Below are positions 11,425 through 24,619 of a stretch of 64,000 bases of DNA, piece after piece; position 1 is the first letter of the stretch, and the number at the start of each line of letters is the position of its first letter. The DNA is taken from contig JAOCPU010000001.1 in the NCBI GenBank assembly GCA_035772785.1, forward strand, positions 3,038,001-3,102,000, written 5' to 3'. Both the position numbers and the translations under genes were made by a program. Under the pieces are notes generated by a model. It saw only the letters and a program-made list of their open reading frames with translations, searched no databases and was not told where the DNA came from. This DNA comes from Phlebiopsis flavidoalba (lineage: Eukaryota; Basidiomycota; Agaricomycetes; Polyporales; Phanerochaetaceae).

Positions 11425-14362
11425 ATGAAGCGACTGAATATCACGTGGGCTCAGTAGATTGTTGGGATTGTCAACAAACTCCAGGATGTGTTCACCGCGA
11501 GTGGGCCTCCTCGGCGTCCCAAATTGGACCCTACACATGATTTGCGTGTGCTGGGCCAGTCAAAGTCTCAGGGAGAGAAGTAGTGTATTGGAGGTGCGAT
11601 ATGATCATTTCAATGATAACAGATAGATAAACTCAGTAACGGTTTTTCACTTTCCAGCACATTTGTCGGCCGTGACTATCTTACCGCGAGGAACTGGTAT
11701 CGTTTGACGCCGATAGGGCCACTGGTGTCGTGTCGCGTGCTCGTTAACCGACGTATGGGCGATCAGTCTGAAACTGTAGCATACAGATTTTGCACCTGGT
11801 AAACCGACCAGCGTCGACTCCACAGCCGAAACCTGTAGCAGCTTCACGTGCGTAAGACCACTCCATAGTCAGCCGACTACACGACTTTATGGCACTACAG
11901 CGCAAGTGAAACGCGAGGGAGAGACCCACCCCCACGTAGGCACCCGAATGCCAACATAGAACACGAATGAGGGCGAGTTTTTTGCACCTCCCAAACCAGA
12001 AGTTTTTTACGACTTTCACCAAGATGTCGTGAGAGAGATCGTCACCGCGGACACAACTGACGGAGGCCAGAGACGGGCAAGAACGCTGGTAATACCGTCG
12101 CCGCTGCCCCAATCCACCAATGTCCTGCGTCATCTTCTCACGCCAATGTGCTCACGCCTGACTCCTTGTCGACCTGCCTGGTCTCACCAAAGTGCCGGTC
12201 TGTCGACCAGCCCACGGGATAGTTGAGAATCAATCCGTGGATTACATGCTCATGAAGTACATCTCCAAACCGTCGTGTGTCGTTTCTGGCTGTCACCCAA
12301 GTACCCCCGCCAACACGGACTTGGCGAACTCCGGATGGTCTCTCAAGATGGCGCGAGAGGTGGATCCGGAGGGTCAGAGGACGATTGGTGTTTTGATCTA
12401 AGATTGATCTTATGTCTCCGAAGCGTCCTTTCATTGGGATAACACTTACCTTGGTGTAGGGGATGTGGTGGCACGGAGGACGTTGTGGATATTCTCGCGG
12501 GGACGGGTTATAAACCTCTGCGCCTGGGCTACGTGGCCAGTAGTCAACCGTGGACAGCGCGATATCGACAGCAACAAGTCGATTGCGGCCGCCCCCTGCA
12601 GTACGAGCGCGAGTTCTTCGAGAACGCACCCTGGCATAGCAATGGCGAAGTGGCGCCAGTACTGCTGAACTCCATTCCGAATCGCGCGCAAGTAAGCCTC
12701 AACATGGTACGTGACACTTCCATCGCACACCTTCCTGCGCGCCTGAGGTTCCCGTATTAGCTCTTATGATGCACACACATCCTATGCCACTCTGCCAGAC
12801 ATCAAGCTGCGGATCACGACGCAGTTGCAAAAGTACAACGCAGAGCTTGCGACGCTCTTGTGGTGCTATGGCAGAAAGCTCGTCGAGCGTTGTGCTACAG
12901 GTCTCACCGACTTCTGCTCTGAATTCCGTACGACCATTGATGGATAAACGGCAAACGACCTTTCCTTGAACGAGCTGTCCGGTGGTGCCCGAATCAGCTT
13001 CGTATTCCACGAGCTGTTCAACCAGGGTATCAAAACCATTGATCCATTCGAACCAAGTCAATGGACAGGCGATATTAGTGACGATTCTGTACAACTCTTC
13101 AGTAAGTTCTGATGATTTAGTCGGCACATGAGTTTGACATGTCGGACAGGGATCAACGCCATCACTCTTTGTCGGTACCACAGGCGTTTGAAGTCATTGT
13201 CAAGCCTCGCGAGATCAAGCGGTTTTGGAGGAACCGAGTTTTGAAGTGCTGCCAGCTTTGTTTATGACGAACTAATCCGAATTCTCGGCCAAATATTGAG
13301 CAAAATTGTGAGTGATTTCCTTCTCGGATCGTGCACGGATCAATGTGTCCAACCACGGTGTTTATAGCAAGCGTTCGAGGAGCGGTTCCCCCAGCTGCGA
13401 GAACGGTTCAACGCTGTTGTCGTCAACTTCTACAAAAAACGCTATGAACCCTACCACTAAACTCGTCTCGGATATGGTTGCGTGAGTGATGAATCGCCAC
13501 AGTACCAATAATTTGCTCACATGCGAGTTCAGGATGCAAGCGTGCTATGTCAACACGACACATCCTGACTTCTTGAACGGTCACAAGGTACTTGTCTTCT
13601 GAATCATCTATGACACAAAATGTTCACCTTCGACCACAGGGCCATGGCCATGGTCACTGACCGTCTCAATGCCGCGAAGCCCGCCACCGGATACCAAGAA
13701 CGGCAAGCTCCCTCCTGGCGCGGTCAACAACAACAAGGACTTGGATTTGTTGATGCTAAAAAGGAGGATCCTGAGCTTCTTCGGATCCTTCTTCTCGTCT
13801 GCTAAGAAACGCGCCAAAAAAGATAGGGCGCCGCCGTTATGGAAGCGGGAAGTGGCCAAATTTTGCTTGCATCCCGTGCGAATTGAGTCTCATCGAGGCT
13901 CGACAGCCCCCGCCGGCGATCCGGCTCAAAAAAAAAAAAAAAAAAAAACCGCAGTTGACGATAGGGAGCTCATGGAGACGCGAGGTCATCAGTGCGTCAC
14001 TTCCCGACCAGTTTCCATGATGCCTTTGCTGATGGTCTTTGTAGAACTGCTTCATTCACGTCTCTACTTCAACATCGTCAAGCGCGAGATGATTGACATG
14101 GTCCCCAAGGCCATCTCGCTCACACCTTGTCAACTTCTCCAAAGACAACCTCCAGCGCGAGCTTCTGCAGGAGCTGTACAAGCCCGAGGTCTTGACGATC
14201 TTCTCAAGGAGTCTGAGATTGTTGTGCAACGCCGCAAGGAGAGTTGTCTCGATGGTACAGGCCCTAAACAAGGCTGAGGAGTACGTCGCATTCCATTTTT
14301 CGCTCAGAGGATGATCTCACATTGCTGATGAAGCTATCCGTAGGATCGTTGCTGGTGTTTAG
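11425..14362 (+). CDS. VPS1: Vps1-type dynamin-like GTPase
   Basis: A large GTPase for vacuolar protein sorting, endosome or Golgi scission and peroxisome division. In order: IVNKLQDVF (about 11462), the P-loop block whose SQSSGKSSVLE is visible with extra bases (11555-11600), [12 protein letters not shown] (about 11669), FYDF (about 12005), G3 [10 protein letters not shown] (about 12169), [10 protein letters not shown] (about 12310), [14 protein letters not shown], the TKxD G4 block (about 12400), [18 protein letters not shown] (about 12540), stalk segments [42 protein letters not shown], and [18 protein letters not shown]. Then come [31 protein letters not shown], and the GED ([51 protein letters not shown]) ending TAG 14360-14362. 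The FFGSFF insert and the end favour Vps1 over Dnm1. Many one-base insertions break the frame. A run of 21 A lies at 13928-13948. ATG 11425 is tentative. Confidence 0.93.
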
Positions 14363-15895
<1,533 letters not shown>

Positions 15896-15988
15896 AAATT
15901 CTCATCGATAAAATCACTAGGTCCAGTGTCTATAGTTGATACGAGCTCGGAATCCTACTGTTGTATGTGTACGTTGATGGGGAAATTG

Positions 15989-16477
15989 TCAATCTGTCAC
16001 AGAAAAACGAATAATTAACACATCGGATAGTCCTTGAATGATCTCGCTGCCGTGCCGCCCTCTGCTCGATGCGCTGCCCTGTGAGGGCTGCAAACAGGGT
16101 GTTCCATCCGTTTGCGGTATAGTGGGATCGCGAATGCAAAAAGTGTTATTACCCATGTCACAATCGCGCACACGAGCGCGAAGTACCGCAGGGCTGGGTT
16201 GCACGTTAAACTCTGCGGGTGAGTCTTGGAGGGTACCCTGGTCGTCCTTCGAAAAGTGGAGGCTCAGTATGGTAACGTTGGAGAGACAAATGGCGGCAGC
16301 CACGCAAACAACGGAAAGGTAAACGAAAATGTTAAGAATCATGCTCCAGCACTTGTGTGATGCGAAGAGTGTATCGTGCGGGCTATAAGAGGCCCATTTG
16401 AGTAGGCCTAACGTGATGAGGTGGGATGACGAAGCCGCAGTTTGAACAGTGCGAATGCATAGCACATGAGGCCACAT
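15989..16477 (-). CDS. Hypothetical membrane protein
   Basis: An uninterrupted minus-strand frame of 162 codons from ATG 16477. One strongly hydrophobic segment of about 25 residues, ILNIFVYLSVVCVAAAICLS, sits near residues 66-86, with a weaker one (LITLGLLKWASY) before it. The rest is polar with several Cys. The pattern recalls a fragment of the multi-pass DUF6533/6534-type proteins common in agaricomycetes, but I see no diagnostic motif. It is one of the few intact long frames in this gene-poor part. A MITE lies 130 bases upstream of its start. It may be a remnant or a 3' exon. Confidence 0.38.
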   Translation of the reverse strand: MWPHVLCIRTVQTAASSSHLITLGLLKWASYSPHDTLFASHKCWSMILNIFVYLSVVCVAAAICLSNVTILSLHFSKDDQGTLQDSPAEFNVQPSPAVLRARVRDCDMGNNTFCIRDPTIPQTDGTPCLQPSQGSASSRGRHGSEIIQGLSDVLIIRFSVTD

Positions 16478-16608
16478 GTTTCCCCGCGTTGCACTAAATG
16501 TGATTATGTCATGAGTATAGCCTGGTTTCTGTGGTAATGAGAGTAGCTTTGCATCATACCTAAATTACGATTTATGAATAATAAATCGTTTCCAATGCTG
16601 TGTTTGGG

Positions 16609-16893
16609 TACTGTACAATTTCGACCTAAACGGCGGCGGGTGTGGACGTGTGACAGATACAAACGTACCGGCGACAGCGACGATGGGCGCGGTGACGTGT
16701 GACAACGGACGACTATAGGCGAGCGCCCTAGCCGCGCCGCAGGCGCGGAAAATTCCGCGCACAAGCGCCGCACAAAATGGCCTGTCACACAGCGGCGGCG
16801 GGGGCCTGTGTGACATGTGACAGGGGCCCACGAACGACGATTTTGGAGGCCTTGTGACATGTGACAACCGTTTTAGGTCGAAATTGTACAGTA
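16609..16893. mobile_element. 285-bp MITE with 25-bp terminal inverted repeats
   Basis: The left end TACTGTACAATTTCGACC... (16609-16633) and right end ...GGTCGAAATTGTACAGTA (to 16893) are inverted copies over about 25 bases, differing by one base in an A run. Both ends are flanked by TTGGG (16604-16608 and 16894-16898), a perfect 5-bp direct repeat. If the terminal TA is counted as target instead, the element resembles Tc1/mariner-type MITEs. The inside has no frame of its own but holds several GTGACATGTGACA-like words in both orientations, giving internal palindromes. It lies upstream of the small minus-strand membrane ORF. Confidence 0.85.
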
Positions 16894-16956
16894 TTGGGGA
16901 TCTCTTCCTAACCCAAAATTTCGTAGTAAGCGTGGGGAAAGTTGTGAATTTTGTTA

Positions 16957-17040
16957 CCGTTTGATTCAAAATTGAGCGTCTCTTGGGCGTCTGCCAACCT
17001 TAACCCTAGGGTTTCCAATACAAATTTGAATCAAAACTTG
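16957..17040. repeat. Short imperfect inverted repeat with palindromic core
   Basis: GTTTGATTCAAAATTG near 16958-16974 and CAAATTTGAATCAAAAC near 17021-17038 are near inverted copies. Between them lies AACCCTAGGGTT (17000-17012), a perfect 12-base palindrome. The whole could fold into a hairpin and may be the remnant of a second small element beside the MITE. Confidence 0.5.
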
Positions 17041-17559
17041 TCCGATTTTCTGACATTGTCGTACATGGATCTGACAGCTGAATATTGCTACTAACGAACT
17101 ATGCAGACCCTTGAAACTACCCCCGCCTCAAGTCCGTTACGCTAAGCGCCCGTTGTTTTCAACTCCTGCAGCTCGCACAAACTTCGACGAACTTTCGTTC
17201 CAGAATTGGCGCCCGTCTGTCCGCGCCGACCTTTACCTTGCGGAGGACTTACTCCTCATCTTTTAGAGGGTATTTAGTGATGTCTGAGGTGTTCCTTTTA
17301 GCCACACAAATTGTATTATTTAGCCTCTGTATCTCTGTTAACACCTAATCAATGTCAATGCATCCATGTTTTTGCATTTTGTCGAGTTTCGGAGTTCTCC
17401 GTGTGCCACAATGGTCTTTGATTGCATCCGCTTTCGTACTGACCTGCGGGCACAAGCGCGCTGCTCACCTGTGTCCCGCCTCCACCGTGCACCGTCTGCC
17501 CACCAAACATCACGTTCGTCTCTGCCATCTCCACTGCAATCCATCCCCGCGGCGACCAA

Positions 17560-18282
17560 GCTGTGCTTTCTCGAGAAGAACATGAAGATCCTCGTGCAAC
17601 AGACGAACAAGGCGTTCGTGATAGACCTCGCGAACGACTCCGACGAGGACGGAGAGTGTGACGCGGTCGATGCACGTCGCGCGCGGCCGGACGAGGGCGC
17701 GGGAGCTCGTAGCTGCGCCGCCGCGTTTGTGAATCTCAACCATGGGTAAGTATTTTGCGCCCGCGCGTGCCGACGACAGCGAGTGCCATCTACATACATC
17801 GAGGCTATCGTGAATGCATTCGGACGATGTACGACGCGACCGCCATTGATGCTCACAGGTGGTATGTGTGATCTTTTTTGTCCCCGACCCCAATGCTAAC
17901 TTACATTGTCCCGAAATACATCAACATGCACGCCCCCTGGGCAGGGCTCGGCCGTTACTTCCCTATGCGATCCTAGGACCAGATCGAGACCTTTGTCGCC
18001 TATGGTGTAACAACTGTTCACGAGGTACACATCTTCCCCTGGCCCTTTTACACCTCCAATAGTCGCACCTCACCCCGAGTGCACACAACGTCCTGGGCTC
18101 ACGGGAGCGCTTCAGTGTCGAGGCCCACGCATCTTCCACGTCGGTATATTGTACGGCGCCGCCGCGTACGAGCTTGGCACGAGGACGTCGCGAGTATGGC
18201 GGAGGCGTATGCTGCGCTCAGCCGTGTCAAGGCCAAGGGTGACGCTGCGAGTGGTGACGCTGCAAGTTCAGCTCACCTGTAG
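17560..18282 (+). pseudogene. Truncated amidohydrolase, copy 1
   Basis: Matches the intact amidohydrolase at 51.7-56.3 kb from the end of its propeller to the first part of the metal-dependent barrel. The segment KNMKILVQQTNKAFVIDLAN (about 17581) is shared. After an intron comes YIVPKYINMHAPWAGLGRYF, where the paralogue has PGYIDVHAHLG. The metal-binding HxH is thus changed to HAP by CAC to CCC at 17935-17937, and the Asp before it to Asn, both by substitution. Then follow ETFVAYGVTTV, an intron with a good GTACAC donor, PSAHNVLG, RIFHVG-LYGAAAYEL and SMAEAYAALSRVKAKG. The frame ends at 18282 after a short GDAAS repeat. The second half of the barrel is absent, and no propeller sequence is seen upstream. 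It should not be an active hydrolase; I call it a decayed paralogue. Confidence 0.82.
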
Positions 18283-21200
18283 AACAGGGTTATTAGCAGC
18301 TACAAAATTTGTAATAGAAGGTTTACTTTCAATGAATATCCCCATTTTCCTGAACTAATGACCCCGTCCGAGTCAAGCCCCCGGGTCGGTCGTCATGTTC
18401 GGAGACCGTGACTCTTTTCGGACACTCTTCACATACCTGTCATCAAAGCTTGATAGTGGCGTGGGGCGAGCTGTCAAGAGATTCAGACTCTGACAAGGTT
18501 GTTTGATTCAGATGCAGCACTCCATGAATGTGCTCGATGGACACAAACACGTCCGTTCCGTTGACGGGCGCTCTGAAACCTTGCCAAATTTGGTTGGCGT
18601 CTTTGCCCGACGCCCTTTTTTGCGAGTAACCGCCATGTCCCAACACCTTCATCGAGGGCGACGCCGACAACAACGACCGCAACAAGATCAAAGGCAACGA
18701 CGGCAGCAGTCCGGCGGGCACAAACATATCTCTCAGCCTGCCCTTATGTCTGAGGCTCCTGAGTGTCGCTGCCGCCGTTGTCCCACACACGTTATGCGAG
18801 TAGGACGAGCCGCCAGCAATCACCAATCCCCACGCCGAACCCAGAGCCAACAAACGTCTCCTTTTGCTCTGACAGCGGCGGTTATTTCCCCTTTTATTGC
18901 CCCAGTAACCGACGTGAGTCCGATTACAGGCCTCTCCTCGCACTCCCTCCGATCGACATACCACAGAGGCCACCAGGGACAACGAAGACGATTGCGCGGA
19001 AACTGGCCTCCTGAGGACTTTTGCGGGCACACACTATATATTGCTCAGCACCCCTTGCATTCTCTGAGCATTGTCCCTGCCGCCGTCAAACAGCACGCAC
19101 TCGCACCCCCCCGACCTCAGACACTTGCCTGCTAAAGCGAGACGAGACAGTACCCAAAGGCCGCCATGCTCGTATACCGCCGCGTGCCGCAAGATCACAG
19201 GGCGGCGTCGTGCAAGACAGCAACGAGCACGGTTGCGTGACAAGTGTGACTGCCGCCCTTGGCTGGTACAAGTCTTGCCACGCTTTGCGCGTGCCTGTCA
19301 GAGATTGATTGGCGCCATCGCATTCAGGCAATTGTACATGATTCGCCGCTGACCGCATGCTCATGAGTTGGATAACCAAAGGCCCTCGCCTGGCATTTGA
19401 CTTGACACGCACGCACCAAAAGACTACGCGGAACAAAGGCCGTCGCCCCGGCTCTGTAACAAACAGCCAGCGCCGTGCTTGTTCCGCACAAAAATCCAGA
19501 CCATTCATCTGGCACAGTCCATTGCTCGCGCCAGCCAGTGAGACCCAGTGCATCGTCGCACAGAAGAGATCCCAGCCCGTGAAGGAGACGCTTCGTTTGA
19601 ACGCATCGGCCAGTCAAACCCACCGCGGACTAGCAGGACGTCACGCACGATGTGTGCTTGTCACTGCGTCCGTAGGTCTCATGTGAGTTCTAACGCACTC
19701 GTTACATCAAACTTGGGGCTCACTCTCGTCCAGGTCCCATCCCCCGCGCAAGCTACCCAAAGCCCATTTATTGTGACCGGGCTCTGCGTACAGTGCGTAC
19801 ACTACTGCGAACTCACAGGCACGCCGCTGACGGCCCTGTCGATGGGCGGTATCAACAACCACAAGACGATATGTGTGACGTATAGGTTGGTGCGCTACAA
19901 AGACGGGATGAGTCCTAACATGCCCATTTTAAATTTTTGAGAACTCACAGTGTGCATTTGTTTAGACCTTAAGCCAAGGGCCGAACCTACCAGAAAGCCG
20001 GTCACGTTCAAGCCGCGCCGCATCGACGTTGGCGACAACGCCTGCCAACGAGAACGTTAGCCAACAGTCAAAATGGCGAGAAGGGCCGCCCTTACCAAGT
20101 AATATACCATCAAGGTGAGTGTCGTTCTTGCACTACGGTGAGCCGCTCACTAATGCACTTGGGTTAGTGTGCTACATGCACTGCGTACCACCTGAAACAA
20201 AACAAAAAGCCGGCCAGTAAATGTACACACTACAACCCCAGTCATACGGACACAAGACGAGATCAACATCGAGACCGACTCACCCACGTCGAGCCGCGAC
20301 GACTCACAAACTGAAGCCACTAGCTATCTGGGTAACTTAGACTACTTAGTGATTCTACTACTACATAACAGCTTGCGGTTTTGTTGATGTATCAGCGCGC
20401 GCGCACGAGCCGGAGCGCACCTGTCGGTGAGTGAGCGCACCGTCATAAATAAATATTGCTTGATAAATTAAAATTCTCGTTCTCATAAAGATCATCCTGT
20501 GATTACTAGGCACACACTGGGACACTTCTCAGGCTGGCAAGCTGGTAGCTTGCGTTCCGTTCACCGTAACAGCGCGTACACGAGCCGAGCACAGTCTCGG
20601 CGGAGGCAGCGCGCCCGATAGCGCACCATGGCAAGCCGCCAGCGCCGTTTAGACATGCATCGCAAGTATTCTGGATTATATGAGATAATTCATAAATCGG
20701 TTAAGCCCAGAAATGGCCCACATTCCGCCCTAGTATTGTACTATACATCCAACTGCCGCGCCAAAGAACGATACCTGACATAGGGCTTCCAAAAGATCTT
20801 GGTGACGGCGCAAAGTCCGCTACATGAAAGCGTGAATTTTTATGGGCTACAATATTTCCACAAGGGTGCGTACCTCAGCCCAGTCCGCTAACCCCCGTAT
20901 CCTGTCAGATCTGTGGCAAACAGTCCCTGTTGTTTGAGAGAGGTGCTTGATCTCTCTCCGCTGCTTTTCTAAAACCTCCAGCTAGATCAGGTTTCAAATT
21001 AGTAATGCCTCTTCTCTTGCTAGTAATTGCTGAGTATGCACTGACCACCTGACCAATCCGGCCGCTTCATCTATCTTGCTGTGCACCACAAGCAACTGTT
21101 GCTCTGAAGGCTGATAGTTATCACTATCCTCGGTATCTGGGAGCCCCAAGCAGATCCTGTTGTTGAAATAAATATCAAGGCCCGAAAAAGACTCCTTTCT

Positions 21201-24200
21201 AGCATAAGTACCTTCATGTACACCCTTCGCTGCTTATGAGCTATCTTGAGCTAGACGCATTCAAAGTGATTTGTTCGTGAGCGTTCACATACTAGTACAC
21301 CTTCAGCGACTCACAAGTTTTTTGCACATGATAATTTCTGCCTCAATCTCTGCCTCCATTAGACGTTCCTTCTTTCGTATAAGAGCGCTGTCAATACGGT
21401 CATATATATGTTGTCTCGTTCCGGTCAAATGTATAATATTTGAACTCACGTGCTCGCGGGACACCCGAATGCGTTCAGAGAAGGCAATAGGAAGTATGAT
21501 AAGAGTTCCCTATCTCAATTAAGCAGCGGTGCTTTGCGTCAACAGGTCCAAAAGGCATGGCTCACTGGGGCTCGTCACACGGCTGATTCATGCTCGTTAT
21601 CCGTCCCACTAAAGAAAATCTCCATACGCTGTGTCGTATCTTGTAGTCTATTTTACATCGACGTTGTACACCATATTTTGGCGTGTCGTTAGCTTGACAG
21701 AGTCTGTAAAAATAAGTTGCATGTTTCAGTCCACGAAGTCAGAAGGAAAACGAAACGGCGAAGAGGTTGACATCACTGCACGATACAGCGCATCATAATT
21801 TCGAGCTACAGCCATTGTCTCCTCATGAACAGCAAATGCGGAAACTAGATACACGAGAGGGAGTCGAGGGAAAAAGGGTATGAACAGAAGTACTGGCACA
21901 TAACCAACGTTTTGGCTGCCATGAGCTGCTGTGTTATCTTGAATGGCTTGAGGCTCCGATGTCAGAGTTCGGGGACCACTGATTCGTCGTCGTCGTCGTT
22001 GCTGTAGGTCGTAACTCGGGGTTCTAAACTATGTTCGGCGTGGCCATGTTCAGATGCAAGTGGTATAGAGGCTAAGAGCAAAAAGTTTATAATGCTACGC
22101 TCATTCGAGAGCTCTGATACACCCTAAGAACATTTTCTCGTTCTTCAGCTCGTGTCGTTACAGCCCATAGAACCTTTTGCGTAGCGTAATTTTGTGCAAA
22201 GCCCTGCCGCCGGGGCAAATACGCCGTATCGAAGCGATCCTCATGGAAGTCGGAGACACACTGCATTAGATGTGATTAGTATCGTGAAGGAAGCAGCGAA
22301 CGATGATTAAAAACCCAGTCTAGGGCATCCTAGGCATCCACGATGGCAACTGAAAATGAAGATTAACACGCGTGCTGCCGATACAGCCACTGATCCTCGT
22401 CTAGGTCTTTTCGTAATAGGGAAATCGCAAGTTGCTGATGCATAGCCAAAAGATTCACAAGGAATTACACAAGCGTTCAAGAAACACTTTCATGAGTGTC
22501 ATATTCGCCCTCTCGGCGAGCAACAACTATCGTTGAAAATTAAGCCGCGTCCCCGCGCGAAGATCGGAGGTGAACTAGGTGCGCCTCAGGAAGCTGTGTC
22601 AGCTTGGGAGGACTGAGTACATGGGAAAAAAAAGCAGTACGTACTCGCAAATGAAGGTGTTGTATTACTTCTCTGATTTGGTTTTGTCGTCCCAAGAACG
22701 TGGCCAGTGGGCAAGCTGCGTGCCTAGCGTACAATCAAACGGTGTGGTCAGGAGAAGGAAATATCTGTTTTCGCGCAACACCTTTTTTTTTTTTTCTCGA
22801 TGCAGGATTTCTACGGAATCAGCCCCGTCAGAGTGACCATGATTGCCATCGATTTTCCTGTTCCAGGTTTCGGAACAAAGATCTGGGACCTCCTTGGTCG
22901 AAGCGGTATGAGGGCTTGCATCTCAGACCTTCGTCCTAACCTTGGCGGGTTTGGCTGCAGGCTCCTTCGGGTACACCTATTTGGCCGATAGCGTCAGTGG
23001 CAGCGGCGGGGTGATGTTGTATGCACGGGCACCTATCAACAGAGAGTGACTCGAGTTGTCTAAGCTCATAGTCTTACAAGAGAGCGCTTCTCGTCGAGGT
23101 TCCTGGCTCACTGAAGGTTAAGCGTTGGTCCTCGACTGCGACTTGCATCTTCTCTTGAATCATTTCCTTCAACGAAAGGACACCGAACCTTCACGATGAA
23201 TCATGATATGTTTTGCAGATGGGCGATCCACAGTGCGAACAACGAGCGCGATTCCCATATCCTAGTGGGGTTCATAAACAAATCGTACACTGCTCGTTTG
23301 GGATCCTCTGTGGCTTGTAATCTTCTCCATAGGACAAAGCAGAAAGAAAGGGAAGAGAGAACATGCTTGTGGTTGAGGAGGCATGCCTCCACGACAAGTC
23401 GAAGCACTGAGACTTAGCGTTTAAAAATATTAAACCCAGCGCATCGTTGTATGTGAACTGACCAAAACATCAATGGTTGCTCCATCCGATATGCCACAAA
23501 CCGCAAATGTAGAGGAGCCAGCCAAATTAGCTCCTGCGTTACGCGACATTCAGCGTGAGGTACGCTGAGATTTAGTCAGTCCTGCCGTCAAGACGAACCG
23601 AGACGTCGCATACTGGAGAGTGTCCGAAATCCGGTGTCGAAGATTATTGACCCGCTCACCAGCATTGACTGTGATGCTTTGCGTTCGACCAGAGATGAGT
23701 TGAATAAAAACCTGCATCGTGCTGACGAGGGAGATTCTTGGGGTGTATGTTCGCGACGGCGAAGTTTTTGACGGAGCTCGTCAACCAAAGCGGTTGCATA
23801 CTAGTAGACACCATATACGTGGCATCTACACTTCTGGGTGCGTGTTATGTGCGTGGACTGATGGGCTGTGTGCTAGTTTTTCGTTGTAGAGCCTTCATCT
23901 GCGCCTGCATTTCCGGGCCACTTAGCCTCTATCCAGTATCGATAAGCACTGCCGTAACTTGATCAGCATCCGTTGTGGCATACGCAATTTATCTATAGAG
24001 CGCTGTGTGTGCAACTAACCTCTAACCTCGAAGGTCGACTGGCCATATGCTTTCTGTTCGGCTACTTCCACAGCAGGCCGTTCAAATCTGTAGAGTTTGG
24101 ATCCTGATTTTTGTTTGGCAGTGTACTGAAGCTAGCGATCCAAATTTGATCTCTATGGGCCTTGAAGCTTGAGGATTTAAGTTGGATATCGATCGCAACT

Positions 24201-24537
24201 TCGCGAAGTCAGAGTGTCTGGCAGACTCGTGCTAATAAGTCCAGCTCGAATCGTACCGCCCACGAACACGACTCGGGTGCGATGATGTGGCGCTGTCAGG
24301 CAAGGTTGTAGCGCCACGAGCGCCTCATAGCCTTTCCCTAGCTTTCCTAGCTCTCCGCAAGTTTCCGAGCTGCGAAACTCATTCATCAGAAACGGCGACT
24401 TTGCTTCTTGCATTGCAAGGAGGTTCTATCTCAAAGATTCTCATCCGCTGCGACCCTGTCAAGACTACTACGGCTATGCGTCCCACTTTCCACGTGGGAG
24501 CCGCAGAGAGGCGCAGTCGAGGTCGTTAGTAGCTTGG
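18283..24537. other. Gene-poor stretch, no gene identified
   Basis: Over six kilobases without a recognisable domain. Two overlapping open frames of about 200 codons (18443-19030 minus, 18503-19135 plus) occupy the same DNA and neither resembles a known protein. From 20000 to 22500 frames are very short. A possible exon starts at ATG 23472 with MVAPSDMPQTANVEEPAKLA and a donor-like GAG|GTACGC. Helical sequence LESVRNPVSKIIDPLTSI follows near 23620, so a small unknown gene may lie at 23.47-23.8 kb. Composition is near 50 percent GC, lower than the left end of the window. Confidence 0.45.
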
Positions 24538-24545
24538 TATATAAG
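24538..24545 (+). promoter_or_regulatory. TATA box upstream of Clp-1
   Basis: TATATAAG lies 75 bases before the ATG at 24620, the right spacing for a core promoter in a fungus. GAA and TTC triplets occur near 24374-24396, but their spacing does not make a standard heat-shock element, so heat induction cannot be claimed from sequence. Confidence 0.55.
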
Positions 24546-24619
24546 GCCGCACCGAGGGCCAGCCAAATTAAGGTCGACCAAACTCCTTCATTATCTTGTT
24601 GTACACGCACGGCCGCATT

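Noticed and set aside
16998..17014. AACCCTAGGGTT as a possible telomere fusion
   Set aside because: It is a single 12-base palindrome with no array of telomeric repeats on either side.
18443..19135. Two long open frames (195 and 210 codons) on opposite strands
   Set aside because: They occupy the same bases, have skewed composition and match nothing recognisable. At most one could be real and I cannot choose.
24370..24400. Heat-shock element upstream of Clp-1
   Set aside because: GAA and TTC triplets are present, but their spacing does not fit the alternating five-base units.
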